Positions 23,661-35,209 of a stretch of 64,000 nucleotides of DNA are shown piece after piece; position 1 is the stretch's first letter; each line of letters begins with the position of its first letter. The translations under genes and the position numbers were made by a program. Origin of the DNA: Chrysemys picta bellii (Eukaryota; Chordata; Testudines; Emydidae); contig NC_088797.1 in assembly GCF_011386835.1 (NCBI RefSeq), positions 65,683,587-65,747,586 of the forward strand. Direction: 5' to 3'. The notes beneath the pieces are model-generated. The model did no database searches. It saw nothing but the letters and a program-made list of their open reading frames with translations, and was not told the DNA's origin.

Positions 23661-23831
23661 AGAATATCAGGGACCTCGAGGTCATCTAGTCCAACTCCCT
23701 GCTAAAAGCAGGACCAATCCCTAGACAGATTTTTTGCCCCAAATCCCTAAACAGCTCCCTCAAGGATTGAACTCACAACCCTGGGTTTAGCAGGCCAATG
23801 CTCAAACCACTGAGCGATCCTTCCCCCCCCT
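23661..23831 (-). mobile_element. tRNA-derived SINE with CR1-like 3' tail
   Basis: Read on the minus strand, a tRNA-like head has an A-box-like 'GCTCAGTGGTTTGAGCA' (about 23800-23816) and a B-box-like 'GGTTGTGAGTTCAATCC' (23764-23780). It runs into a tail 'CTAGATGACCTCGAGGTCCC' that closely resembles the 3' end of the adjoining CR1. SINEs with LINE tails are copied by the partner LINE, here CR1. It lies directly at the 5' truncation point of the CR1 copy and in the same orientation. Confidence 0.75.
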
Positions 23832-25207
23832 CACCCCCTCTCTACCATTAGTAATTTTGTATACCTTTATCATGTCCCCTGAAGGCTTGTGATGGAGGTG
23901 ACGCAGGGCTAAAATTCTGGCATACAGTGTGTAAAATGGAGGTATGACTGTGCATAGTTTTTGAGAAATTAAATTTTGTTGTAACTTAAAGCAGGAACGT
24001 CTGGGCTATATCCTCTGTGTGCATCTGTATAACTCTCACACCAGAGTGTCTTTCTGGTAACTGTTCATTTGGTATGTAGACATGGTAGGATAGTGGGGGC
24101 CCCCCCCTTTTTAAATTTTGTGTCCATGTCATAATAACTCAATATTTGTGTTTGAAACACACAGGGTACACACCTTATTACATAAATATAACTCCAAAGA
24201 CTTCTCAGTGTCTGCCAGGATATTGCTTTAATTATTGCAGGCAGTCCAAATAAGTTTGGCTTTTTGTACAAGAAGTAACTTGCTTTAATTTTTTTAAAAC
24301 AGTTGTTACGTTATTTTTATTTAAGGCCATCTTTCCCCAGAGCTAGTGCAGGAGAGTTCAGAGTTACTTGGCAGGGCTTTTGAAATGTATTACTGGTGTT
24401 TAATGAATATTATTTGAAATCTGACTCTTAAAATGTGACTTCCCTATGAGCTTTTTTGCACAATGTGAAAAGATGAAATCTACTATGTCACATTAAGACA
24501 TACTTTGAAATGACTAAACATTTCATGTTAAAATTCCAAATATCTATTGCACTTTCAAGGAATGTCTCCTCTTCTCCCTCTTCCCCCCCCCCCCCCAAAA
24601 AGTACATGCATAGAGCAAAGCTAAGTCAATCCTTTCTTCTTCAAGATGCAGTAACAGCCAGAAAAGCGTCTGTGTGTGTGTGTGTGTCTCTGTGTGTGTT
24701 TAAAAAGTCCTCTGGTGACAACCATGTCAAATTTGCATAATTCACAAATCTAAGTCTGATCACCTGTATTGTTTTTGCACTGGTCACCACCTAAAGATGA
24801 CTTGACTGACTTCTGCAAACTCCACCTATTGTGTTTGTGCCTCTGCTTTCCTTACCAGTAATAAAGATTGTTCTTTGGAACTTGACTAACAAATTTATTA
24901 ATGATACATGAAGCAGAATAGAAACTAGTATGCCTTGTCCACAGCTTTAGTGGCCTTGCAGTGCTAACAGGATCAAAATCTTGTTTCAGTAACAAAGCAA
25001 AGTACATACGACTCAGACACACAAAGAAGTGGTATGTTGCATAAGTAGGTGCCATTTTTGCATTCCCATTTTCCAGGCTACAGTTGTATTTTAGGAAATG
25101 CTCTGCTCTTTATCAAAGAAATTCTGCTGCATTTGGGAGTAGTGTGTTTTTTGTTTTGTTTTTGTTTTTTAAATATACAGTCATTAACGTGCTGCAATAT
25201 TTGCCTA
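23832..25207. other. Unique sequence with simple repeats
   Basis: No gene. It includes a TG repeat (24670-24687 and 24692-24699), a C run (about 24586-24597) and A/T-rich stretches. Confidence 0.5.
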
Positions 25208-26093
25208 CGTTTGCCCTTTTCCAGTCTTCTGGAATTTCTCCAAGACTTCTCAAAGATAATTGCTAATGGCTACAAGCTCTCCTCAGTCAGCTCCTTGAGT
25301 ATTCTAGGATGCATTTCGTCAGGCCCTGGTGACTTGAATACATCTAATTTGTCCAAGTAATTTTTAACTTGTTCTTTCTCTATTTTAGCCTCTTCTGTTC
25401 CTAACTTATTTTCACGGGTATTCACTATGTTAGAGGTGCAATCACCATAAACCTTCTTGGTGAAAACTGAAGCAAAGAAGTCATTAAGCACCTCTACCGT
25501 TTGTACATTTTCTGTTGTTGTTCTCCTCCCCCCCCCCCATTGAGTAACGGGCCTACCATGTCCTTGGTTTTCCTCTTGCTTCTAATGTATTTGTAGAATA
25601 TTTTTTTGGTTACCCTTTATGTCTCTGGTTAGTTTGATCTCATTTTGTGCCTTGGCCTTTCTAATTTTGTCCCTACATACACCTCTACCCCAATATAACA
25701 TGAATTTGGATATAACGTAGTAAAGCAGCGCTCTGGGGTGGGGGTGGGGCTGCGCACTCCGGTGGATCAAAGCAAGTTCAATATAATGCGGTTTCACATA
25801 TAACGTGGTAAGATTTTTTTTTTTTTTTTTTTGGCTCCCGAGGACAGCGTTCTATCGAGGTAGAGGTGTACTTGTGTTGTTTGTTTATATTCATCCTTTG
25901 TAATTTGACCTCATTTCCACTTTTTGTAGGACTTTTTTTTATTTTTTATTTTTAGATCATTGAAGATCTCCTGGTTAAGCCAGGGAGGTCTCGTGCCATA
26001 CATCCTAGCTGTCCTACGCAGTGGAATAGTTTGCTCTTGTGCCCTTAATAATGTCTCTTTAAAAAATTGCCAACTGTATTCTATTGTTTGATT
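25208..26093 (-). mobile_element. Second, older CR1 fragment
   Basis: Minus-strand CR1 from the linker/early RT region, colinear with part of the copy at 22.9-23.6 kb. The frame 25491-25270 has '[11 protein letters not shown]' and '[18 protein letters not shown]'. It is more diverged, and is interrupted by a mariner-like MITE at 25680-25868, after which CR1 sequence resumes. It is truncated at both ends. Confidence 0.82.
25680..25868 (-). mobile_element. Mariner-like MITE inside CR1
   Basis: Same family as 13429-13603 but in opposite orientation. The ends CACCTCTACC / GGTAGAGGTG lie next to TA at 25678-25679 and 25869-25870. A T run (about 25812-25831) sits inside. CR1 sequence is continuous across it, so the insertion postdates the CR1. 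Confidence 0.8.
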
Positions 26094-26116
26094 GGATGTG
26101 ATTGATTGATCTGGTC

Positions 26117-26142
<26 letters not shown>
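26117..26142 (+). repeat. Poly-T tract
   Basis: Twenty-six consecutive T, followed by AT-rich sequence up to about 26166. It lies just beyond the end of the older CR1 and may be the tail of another retroposed sequence that is not recognisable. Confidence 0.85.
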
Positions 26143-26147
<5 letters not shown>

Positions 26148-26206
26148 TATTAATTTTTTTAATTTCGTACCTTGGATCCATTTTTTTGTTTTAAATGTTA
26201 CTAGTG

Positions 26207-26336
26207 GGCAGGGGTGCTAGAACAGTTTATATAATGGGCGTTCTGAGAGCCATTCAACCAAGCTGTAAACCCTTTTTATGAGGGAAAACATTTCAAGTCA
26301 TGGGGTGCAGCAATAACCCTACTTTCAGCACCTATG
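26207..26336. repeat. Short MITE-like repeat
   Basis: 'GGGCAGGGGTGCTAGAACA' on the left and 'CTTTCAGCACCTATG' on the right are imperfect inverted ends around a 130-bp element with no frame. The pattern fits a short hAT-type MITE; the ends are eroded and the family is uncertain. Confidence 0.35.
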
Positions 26337-29059
26337 CTATTTGGTATAATAAATCACAAGACTTAAACTCACTACAGTGTTTAATAGACCTTTTTGGAAA
26401 CGAATGGGGTTTTTGGTAACCACTGTAACCCCACATACAGTTTCCTACAGTATTCACAAAAATGTACAGATTTCAGTGTGAGTGTTTGCTTTTTTTTTGA
26501 GTGGCTTTTGTAACAAATATTCATTAACCATCTTGGTAGCTATGTACATCTATAGATTCTGCGGTTGCTATTAGGAGCACTTGTTGCACAAATAATAGAG
26601 GGGGAGGGAAGTTTAGTCATAACAGAGTAAAATTCTAGTAAAATATATCTAGTTTGGCTCCATGAGGTGATATGTTGTGTTTTTTTTTCAGACTATAAAA
26701 GCAAGGCCCTTTTTATTGTAAGGGAGAGTCCAGCAGTGTTTTCCTTTCTAATCCATTTTGGAGACTGTATTACCGGTACATAGTGTACAGTGATCTCTTA
26801 TTAAATGTGACAAAATTTGCTCTGTGTTTCTGAGTTATAAAGAAAGTACACTGAACATCTCCAGTTTTAATTCTTCGTCATTGTCTCCTGAAACCTGTTT
26901 CTCTGCAGCAGCCCTTAATTGCTGCACTTTTGGGATTTTTTTTATTCTATATGTTGTTCTGCTTTGTATGAAATAGCAGGTTTAATTACAAAATTTTAGT
27001 AGACAAAGAAATGCACTCAAATTTCTGGACAGCTACACCAGTTCCCACTACCTCCCACCCCAAGTCTCCACTGCATTATTAGTTAGTTCTGCTCATTTGC
27101 ACTCCTGTCTTCCTTTCTGAAATGGACATTACTGCCATATGAAACTCTTCAGGTTTTTCCCATAAAACTTATAAATGAGATTCTATCACGAAAAATACTT
27201 TCCCACATCAGTGTACCAGGCTTTTTAAAGCTGGGTAGCTGTGTGATTTGCTTAGCCCAATGGGCACTTTTAAAGAACTTTTAAAAAGTGTACCCAATAT
27301 TTATTTTTTAATAATGCTTTGGGGAGGGGGAGTCAGTAATATGATGCTTACATTAATGTTGGAACCATAGTATACCTCTCACTATGACTATGGGGAAGTT
27401 CTAAAATGAGAGGAATCCAGGAAAGGCTGAAGCCCACCAACACACTTTGCCTGTATTTCCTTCTCCTAGATAGTAAGAGGAAATTGATTGTGTGGGATGT
27501 GCCTATCTAGTCTTATTAGGTGATTCTTGTTCAGTGCTCCAGAAAAAAGCACACCACCTTGTCTCTAGGTTCCTGGCATTGTGCCTGCAAATTGGCAAGA
27601 GGGGTGGGCGAATGGAGGGAAATTATTTCCTTACTTGAATTTGACAGTTGATTTCACTTTGTATGCATACATAAAAATCTTCTTAATAAAGCATTTAGCT
27701 ATGTTCCAGACTTACCAATTATATAATTTACAGTTTATAATACCAGTTTTATTTCAAATGATGTCTTGCTCTGAAAAGGTGAGCCACTAGCTTGTATGCA
27801 AACCAAGACACTTGTGCCTAAATAAGATGGCAACAAACAAACAATAATTCCTAAGCATAAAAGTGCCACTTAATACCTGTGAGGACTCATCAATGGCAAA
27901 GTTTTTATTTCAATCTGGGTGATATTCCCTTCACCAGACTTTGATGTATGGCATGGACCGTTTGCTTGGCACTATGCAAGATGCAAAGGAAGATAATCCC
28001 CACCCCAAGGAGTTTTATAATCTAAACAGAAAACACTTGGATGTGAACATAAGGCCTCAAATAGGCTCAGCTATGATTGTTTTTAAAAAAACAAATCCCC
28101 AAATCTAATTTGGAAAGGTGGTGCCTGCCAATATCTTAACATTACACATGTTTATATGTTTGGAAGTTGAGAGTATAAATTAGTGTTTCCATTTAGTTAA
28201 ATCACCTCTCGCTTCTTGGCAACACTGCCTTGAGGATGTATATCCAGATAGATTATTGGAAGTTAATATCTATCCTTTCCCAGAATTTATTAATACTTCC
28301 TGCTTCCATTTGTTCTTGAGCAGGGTATTTCAACTAGCAGTGACATAAGTATTACTGCCTGATAATCTATCTTGAACCTTTCCTTCCTTGGCTTCCAGTC
28401 ATGATCATGCAAGCCTTTTTAACCATAAGGCTGCTCAGGATACTTGATGATTAGGAAAACTTGGACCTTGACTAAATTATCTAGTTTCTCATGCCTTGTA
28501 AAATGGATATGGAAATACCTAACCCTATAGAGCTCTGAGGTGTAATTAGTGTGTTAAACTGGTTAAACTATTCAGAGTTGTCAAGGGTGCTATAGAAGTG
28601 CTGTATCATGCCACTGTTTGGTAAAGATACAGAATCAAATGAGTTCTTGCTCATGATGCTGAATTTATGGTTTACCATATTGTTTTGGTCTGTGATGTTA
28701 CAGCAAGCTATAGTTGGCAACAGTCTAAATTTTGATAGCATTAGTGCAGCATTTGATGATTAATCAAAGGGACATAAACATTTCTAGCAGAAGAATTACA
28801 AAGCATGATGTGTACTTGCTACGTGGAGTTGTTTTTCTCTCTCCTTGCCTCCCAAGAAAATTACAAATTATTAACACTGATAATAAATCCTATTGTAGGC
28901 AGTTGGTAGGAAGTGAAAGTATTTAAATAATTAAGTAGTTCTTTCCAGAGCCCTATTTTATATTATGATTTTCTAGACTTAAAATCAGTATGTCTCATAC
29001 AGGCTGCCTATAATATATAGTTTGTTTCAAATCAGCTTTACTTACTGAGCTTTTTCTAG
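26337..29059. other. Unique AT-rich sequence
   Basis: No recognised mobile element. A pyrimidine tract with an acceptor at about 26677-26690, followed 26 nt later by GTAAGG, resembles a microexon but cannot be supported. An acceptor near 28700 is followed by a 19-codon open run, also not supportable. Confidence 0.45.
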
Positions 29060-29173
29060 TTAATGGAGCTCTGTCAGCAAAAAGTGTATGCACTGGCAAA
29101 TGATGAACGATGGACTTCTGTCAAATGGAAGCTTGAAAGGTGCAGTCTATTGTGTAATTGTTTCAGAGAAAAG
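29060..29173 (+). other. Candidate host exon (114 nt)
   Basis: After the acceptor TTTTTCTAG (ending 29059) one frame is open for 38 codons and reaches the donor AAG|GTATGC at 29174 in phase 0. An alternative donor GAAAG|GTGCAG lies at 29140. The translation has mixed hydrophilic and aromatic composition (Trp, Lys, Cys-rich end) as in soluble proteins. The family is not recognised. The next candidate, 29858-29908, is also phase 0 and ends in a stop, so the two could form the end of a plus-strand gene. Conservation data are lacking. Confidence 0.25.
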
Positions 29174-29857
29174 GTATGCCTGAGCTTGGGGGGGGGGGAA
29201 GGGGAAGGAGGGGAATATTTTTATCACTACAATGTTTGTTACTAATCCAACAGCAAACACTACAGATATTGTTGTGACAGCTGATTGCTTTAATTTTAAC
29301 TGATACTTTTGTTTATATTTTTCAATAATACAAATGTTTTTCTAAATATTTAGTTTCATGTCTGATTCACATACTGATCTAGTTCTGCATATTGTTCAAA
29401 ATGTAAGAAAAAAATCACTTTTAGTTCTAGGTGAGCTTTGACCACAACCCATTTCAAAATCCGTACTATTTATTCACGTTCAACTATTTGGTATTTGCTC
29501 ATTTAGTCTGAACTAGTATTCTAATTTAGCTTAAGATGTAGTATATTTTGTCCATTTTGTAGGTTAGCTTTAAGAGTGGAATATTTCACTGGGAAGTTGT
29601 CATAGAAATTAAACAATTTTAATGAATTGTGTAAGATTTTAATTTCAAACTGAAACAAAATGTATTTTCTAGGCATATACATTTAGCCATATCCTCAGTG
29701 TAAATGCTGTATAATTTTTATAGGGAGGGTAAGTGAGTGTGCAAAAGGCTATAGAACAAAAGAAGAACTATCAACCAGGAGGCTTTCAATGTTTCTCAGT
29801 CCTTGCACTGTCATTTTTTTTTTTCTTATTTCTCTTTTTCCTTTTTGCAATTGTTAG

Positions 29858-29908
29858 CCTTCATGTGAACTGAAAGCTACTTCAAAACACTGGAAGAAAA
29901 TAGTCTGA
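29858..29908 (+). other. Candidate terminal exon (51 nt)
   Basis: A long polypyrimidine tract (29813-29850) leads to the acceptor TTGTTAG (29851-29857). Sixteen codons, Lys-rich at the end, are followed by TGA at 29906-29908. The phase fits the candidate exon 29060-29173. A clear AATAAA shortly downstream was not found, which weakens the case. Confidence 0.22.
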
Positions 29909-30713
29909 AAGCTTCATGCGCATTTACTTCATAGTAAAGAGAAGTAAAGAAGTTGAAGACTTTTTCCACTGACAGGTGTTTGTGTGTCAGAGCAATGAAT
30001 GCTTTTGATGGCAAACCCTCCAATTTTTCTTCATTGTACCATCTTTCTAAAACTAATAGTTGGAACAACAACAACAAAAAAAAGGCTGGATAATAGAAAG
30101 TTTGCATTTATTTTTCAGATGAATTTAAAATGAAGCTTGTGGCTATTCACTTGCACTGTCTCTGTGTGACAAAAATTAGGGGTTGAGGCATCTCTGGAAA
30201 GGTTATGGCACTCATAAATTTGTTTGTCATTATGTGGTGGTGGTTGGAACATCAAGATGTTTTTTGATGTAATATCACATCATGATGCACATTGCAAGTG
30301 CAGCATCTCTGAGGCTCTCTTCAGCAGACAAAACCCTGTCTTATTTAGTACGGTGGAGCTGCACAAAAAACGTTGATTTCTCCCCCCCCCCCCCAATATT
30401 TTCATGTCATTAAGACACGTAATACTGTACATATATTTTAGTATGGCAAATGGTTGTTTCCTATTTCGGCATCCTCAATTATGGCTGTTGGCCAGAATGT
30501 AAGAGTGCAGTAGTAAAACTTGTGACCTACCCACCAAACTATCATATTGTACCTACTTTATATAAAATACATATCTGTGATAAGTACCATATATATGTGG
30601 CTGAAAGGTATATAAATAACATGTATATGGATGGATATATTAGTAGTGTATTTGGACAGGGGTCATTGATTGGAATTGAGGCAATTAAAGGGGACTATAA
30701 GTAATTTTTAAGA
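29909..30713. other. Unique sequence, possible 3' UTR or intergenic
   Basis: AT-rich with a C run at about 30381-30393. No coding feature or mobile element seen up to the CATTA duplication of the Gypsy element. Confidence 0.4.
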
Positions 30714-30718
30714 CATTA

Positions 30719-30911
30719 TGTTGTATCAACCAGGCAAGGTACTAACAAACTTCAACAGGACTTTATTTTTACAATGGAAACCTCTTTACCAAGCTGTAAC
30801 TCTCTCAGCCTCCTCAACTCCTCCCCCCTCCTTCCTGTTTCCTGTCCTTTCAGATTCTCAACAGCCAGTGCTCCCAGTTCTAATAATCACAAGCAGCATC
30901 TAAACACCACA
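30719..30911 (-). repeat. Gypsy 3' LTR
   Basis: On the plus strand it begins TGTTGTATCAACC and ends CTAAACACCACA. It is 193 bp, short for an LTR but matched by the other copy. On the minus strand its outer edge is followed by the CATTA duplication. Confidence 0.9.
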
Positions 30912-30927
30912 TTCCCTCCTTTCTTAA
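30912..30927 (-). other. Gypsy polypurine tract
   Basis: On the minus strand the sequence immediately before the 3' LTR reads AAGAAAGGAGGGAAT, a purine-rich tract in the position where plus-strand DNA synthesis is primed. Confidence 0.75.
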
Positions 30928-31059
30928 GAAACTTTCCCAATTAAAATAAACATTGTTGTTCTAACCACTGGAACAAATATGAAACAAGACACTATACTGT
31001 TGGCAGAAATATTACACTGAAAACACTGTAGATACTACATAACATAGTCTCTAGTCCAG

Positions 31060-32316
31060 GCAGGTGGTTGTCTGGGTCTGACAGGCCGTCTCTCAAGCCC
31101 CGGTTCCAGTGCAATGTTTTGTGGTGGTGGTTCTACGGTGAAGTCATCCAATGCAGATTGGGCGTTGGCATAATCTCCTCTTGGTGCATAGGCAGGTACA
31201 AGATAAGAAGCATTTCATACCCGCCCATCAGAAAGTTGATAGGTGTAAGGTCCCTTCTTCTCTATGATTTTAAGAGGAGCTGTGAATTTATGGTCCCCTT
31301 TGCGTAAGATTCCAGGTTTTCGTATTCTAACGAAGGAACCACACTCAAACTTTGGTTCTTTAGCACCCTGCCGCTTGTCTATGAGAGCCTTAGACTTTGC
31401 TTGGTTCTGTTCAACTGTTTTTCTCACAACATCCTCATTTGGGGCATCAGGTTGTGCCTTTAACAATCCAGCGATGTTCAGTTTAGTATTCATCTGTTTC
31501 CCATGCAGTAACTCTGCGGGTGATCTTTGCGTTTTGGCATGTCGTGTAGCCCGGTATGCTTGCAAGACTTCAGTAGTGAAGGGTATCCACAATCGCCCTT
31601 CCAGTTTAGCTGCTTGCAAACTTTCTTTCAAACTTCTGTTAAACCGTTCAATTTCCCCATTGGCTTGAGGGTAATATAGGGATGACCTTCTGTGTAAAAT
31701 GTTCCTCTCTGCTAGAAAAGTTTCAAACTCCAGGGAAGTAAATTGACTACCATTATCAGAAACCAGTTCTTTGAGGTTACCTTCCCTGCTAAAAACTGAA
31801 GAGAGGAACTTAATTACCTTAGCAGAAGAGATTTGCGATGTAAACGCTACCTCAGGCCATTTACTGAGATAATCTTCTAAAGTGATGGCATAACGACAGT
31901 CAATTGGAGCAGTATCAAAGGGTCCTACAATGTCAATCGCCACTTTTTCCCATGCAGATTCAGGAAGAGGAACAGGCTGTAATGGAGGGGTACATGTCAC
32001 TGCTGTCTTATCATGCATTTGGCAAGTGACAGGATTTTATGAGTGCTTCAGTTTGAGAGTCCATCCCTAGTCACCAATACAGATCCTGTAGTTGTTTGGT
32101 TCTGACAATTCCTTGATGAGTATCATGTGCCACGTGTATGAGTTTTGACTGTAATTCTTCTGGCACAAATACCTCATAGCACACAGCCATCGAGCAAAGA
32201 AAGTTCATCCTGAACTCTAAAATAAGGCAGCAAAACTGGGTCAAGGTTTTTAGGGTTACTGGGCCATCTTTGTCAGAAATTCCCATCGTTTTTGTTGAAT
32301 TGGACGTGCTGAACAA
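31060..32316 (-). pseudogene. Gypsy integrase
   Basis: The frame 32018-31215 carries the integrase catalytic core: 'VAIDIVGPFD' (first Asp), 'LVSDNGSQFTS' (second Asp) and 'YYPQANGEIERFNR' (Glu), i.e. a complete D,D-35-E set. A C-terminal 'GSFVRIRKPG' and 'GPYTYQLSDGRV' follow, as in GPY/F-type Gypsy integrases. The N-terminal zinc-binding region is in another frame at 32316-32071, where 'HDTHQGIVRTKQ' is visible, so a frameshift or small deletion separates the two near 32040. Integrase inserts the cDNA into the host chromosome; this copy would not be made as one protein. Confidence 0.85.
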
Positions 32317-32498
32317 GCAGCTTGAAATTGTTCTCTTGTAACTGCAGTAAGAGTGCTTGTAATAAGTGCAACTACTACATCCTCATCCTCCAGTGGACTA
32401 TCTGGTGAAGGCAAAGGCAGGCAAGAAAGGCAATCGGCTACAACATTTTTGTTTCCAGGCTTATATTCCAGTTCATAATTGCTAGATGGTCTGCAAGA

Positions 32499-33606
32499 CT
32501 ACTCTCTTTCAATACGATATCCTGCTCTTCCCAGTCCTTTTGTGGTGAGCAACATAGTCAAAGGGCTGTGGACTGTGCGCAACTTAAACGTGTGGCCCCA
32601 CAGGTAAGTTCTCCATTTTTCAGTAGCCCAGACACAAGCAAGTGCTTCTTTTTCGACTGTAGAATATTTTCTCTCAGCATTACTTAGTGTCCTTGAAGCA
32701 AATGCAACAATCCTCTCTGTGTTGTCCTCATGAAGTTGTGTGAGGACAGCCCCAAGTCCATAATCGGAAGCATCAGTAGTTACAATTGTGAACAATGCAG
32801 GACTGAATAGTGCAAGTACTGGACTATGTACAATCAAGTCTTTCACCATTTCGAAACTAGCTTGTGCATCCGTTGTCCACACTAAGGTTGAACTTCTCCG
32901 TAGTAATTCTCGTAACGGTTCAATGACAGAAGCATAATTGGGAATGAATTTTGCATACCAGGAGGTAAGACCCAAGAAGGAACGTAAGATTTGCAAATCT
33001 GTTGGAGGAGGAGCATTTAAAATTGCCAGGATATGGTCTGGATCAGGTTTTAGTCCAGCCTGTGAAATTGTATGCCCCAGAAAGGAGAGTTCAGTTTGTC
33101 TAAATTTGCATTTGGACCTATTGAGCTTGAGGCCTGCTTTGCTGATGCAGTTTAGTACAGACTGCAGGTTATTGTCATGCTCCTCAGTAGTATTTCCAAA
33201 TACGATAATATCATCCAAATAGCACTGAACTCCATGTTGATTCTTCAGAATCAATGACATGATTTTTTGGAAGGCACTTGGGGCTGATGTGAGACTGTAT
33301 GGAACATGTTTAAAACTAAATAGTTCCTCATGTGTAATAAATGCTGTGAAGTCTCTGCTATCTTCATGCAACATAACCTGGTGGTATGTGCTCTGCAAAT
33401 CAAGATTAGAAAACATCTTTGCTCCACGGAGTTCTGCAAATACTACTTCTATGTGAGGAAGAGGATGGCTGTCAATCACAATAGCTTTATTTGGCTCCCT
33501 TAAGTCCACACAAAGGCGAATGTCTCCACCCTTCTTCTGCATAACTACTATAGGTGAAACCCATTCCGAGGAGTTAATCTCTTCAGTGCCCTTTTGAACA
33601 AGTTTT
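32499..33606 (-). pseudogene. Gypsy reverse transcriptase and RNase H
   Basis: The frame is open without an ATG requirement from about 33606 to 32499. It has the RT motifs 'RLCVDLREPNKAI', 'SNLDLQSTYHQV', 'SAPSAFQKIM' and the catalytic 'YLDD' (residues 108-111 counting from the Met at 33542), then 'FLGHTIS' and the RNase H 'TTDASDYGLGAVL' and 'YSTVEKEALACVWATEKW'. The RNase H end breaks at about 32500 ('GYRIERE' stop), after which only fragments remain up to the integrase. A frameshift near 33640 separates it from the protease frame. RT copies genomic RNA with a tRNA primer. Confidence 0.88.
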
Positions 33607-34194
33607 CTAAGTCCCTCCGAAACCGCTTCCCTGACTGAAAATGGTAAGCGCCGTAATTTCTGTCATACAGGCATTATTCTGCATTTTAACTTTATACAGA
33701 AACCCATAAGCACAGCTGAGTTTCTCCTCAACCTGGTGTTGGGTCCCAGATGAAATTGGTGTGTGTACCGCAAGAGTGCTTTGCTGAAGATGATCAATTC
33801 CTCCATTAACTACCCTGAGATTTAAAGCAGCCAACAAATCTCTGCCAAGGATAGGAGTGCCTTTGTGGACAATGTAGAACTCTGCTGTTACACAGCAATC
33901 ACCAAAAGTAACTATTGCTGGCAGGCAGCCATGTACTGGAATATGGTTTTTCAAATAACATATCAACTGAAGTTTGTTTTCAGTAAGAGGCACATCTTTA
34001 AAGTAATGCAAATAGATGGAATCAGGTAGTATTGATACTGCTGAACCAGTGTCCAACATTAGCTGAATAGAGTGTGATTTGCCTGAGGGTATGGTGGAAA
34101 CGTTTACAGTGCACTTTATCTGTTCTGGAATATGTGCAGTAGTGATTTTGTCCACACTCAGCACAGTAACATCTGGTATTGTAACTGCATGCAC
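33607..34194 (-). pseudogene. Gypsy protease
   Basis: A 195-codon open stretch contains the retropepsin active-site motif 'LDTGSAVSILP' (about residue 47) and, further on, 'PILGRDLLAALNL', the ILGxD-type flap/C-terminal motif. It lies between the gag zinc knuckle and the RT, where the aspartic protease belongs. The frame ends just before the RT frame, so the Gag-Pol fusion is interrupted here or a frameshift was used. The catalytic Asp-Thr-Gly triad is intact. Confidence 0.82.
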
Positions 34195-34210
34195 CTGTTG
34201 ATTGAACTGG

Positions 34211-35209
34211 CTACTGTGGGCATTTTGCTAAAGTATGTCGATCTTTTTGCAATGATTGCACTGAGCTACTTTTGCCTGGACATCCTGTGTAGCTTGCAAG
34301 ATGATGTGGGGATCCACAGCGAAAGCATGCTTTTACTGTATTTTGAATTTGCTGATTCAGTGGCTTTTCATTAGTTTTCCTCTTGCCATTATTTGTCTGC
34401 AGCGATAGTGAACTGCTCTGCAAAGGTTTCAGAGTAGCAGCCGTGTTAGTCTGTATCCGCAAAAAGAAGAACAGGAGGACTTGTGGCACCTTAGAGACTA
34501 ACAAATTTATTAGAGCATAAGCTTTCGTGGACTACAGCATCCGAAGAAGTGGGCTGTAGTCCACGAAAGCTTATGCGCTAATAAATTTGTTAGTCTCTAA
34601 GGTGCCACAAGTCCTCCTGTTCTTCTTTTTGCTCTGCAAAGGAGTCACAGCCTGGACTGTGTCTTCTGTATCTCTGCTCATTATTTTGGCTTCAGCTGTA
34701 GCTGATTCAATCTGAGTAGCAATGGCTATTGCTTTTTCTAGTGAGAGTTGTGGTTCTAGAAGTAAGCGTTCTCTTACACAAAGCATGGTTATTTTCTCAA
34801 TTAGCTGGTCTCTAATAATCTCATCTACCATATTCCCAAAGTCACAAGTTACAATCAGACTCCTCAGGGAAGCAATATACTGCATTATGGTCTCCTCTGG
34901 TTTCTGCTCACGCTGGCGAAATCTGTAGCGATTAGCTACTACATTCACTTTTGGCACAAAAAAGTTCTTTAATGCAGTGAGTGCAGTCTCATATTTATCA
35001 TCTGCAAGGGCAAAAGTGTAAAATATGTGCTGCCCTTTTGCTCCAAGGCAGTGGATTAGCAGAGCACGCTTTCTTATTTCAGAAATCTCTGTAGCAGTGA
35101 TCGCAAGCAGATAAGTCTCCAACATATGGATCCAGACAGTAAACGCAATTGGAGGCTCACCTGGGCTTTGCAGAAAAGGTGCAGGTGGGTTCAGAGGCAG
35201 AAGATCCAT
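34211..35209 (-). pseudogene. Gypsy gag, split by a SINE
   Basis: Gag starts at an ATG at 35209-35207, inside the primer-site region. Its first ~200 residues (to 34640) are helical and match the capsid-like region of Gypsy gag ('RFRQREQKPEETIMQYIASLR'-type motif, in part). A SINE (34427-34629) then interrupts it, and gag resumes at 34413 to 34211 with a CCHC zinc knuckle 'CFRCGSPHHLASYTGC', which differs in spacing from the canonical C-x2-C-x4-H-x4-C. Gag coats the RNA; the SINE places a stop and removes the fusion. Confidence 0.82.
34427..34629 (+). mobile_element. CryI-type SINE, inverted-duplicate form, in gag
   Basis: Flanked by the 13-bp duplication TGCTCTGCAAAGG (34414-34426 and 34630-34642). 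The left part is the plus-oriented SINE with the head 'GTTTCAGAGTAGCAGCCG' and tRNA-like boxes. After 34538 the sequence turns ('ATCCGAAGAAGTGG') and becomes the reverse complement of the same SINE. The arms 34461-34538 and 34553-34630 are 78 nt each with one mismatch, so the locus is a near-perfect hairpin with a 14-nt loop. Confidence 0.88.

Noticed and set aside
23750..23820. A tRNA gene on the minus strand
   Set aside because: A- and B-box-like sequences are present but the segment continues into a CR1-like tail, so it is a tRNA-derived SINE and not a tRNA gene.
26691..26716. A 26-nt microexon after a long T-rich acceptor
   Set aside because: Too short to support; T-rich tracts followed by AG are frequent in this AT-rich DNA.
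28701..28760. A terminal exon of 19 codons ending TAA
   Set aside because: Its length is expected by chance and no other exon or poly(A) signal links to it.
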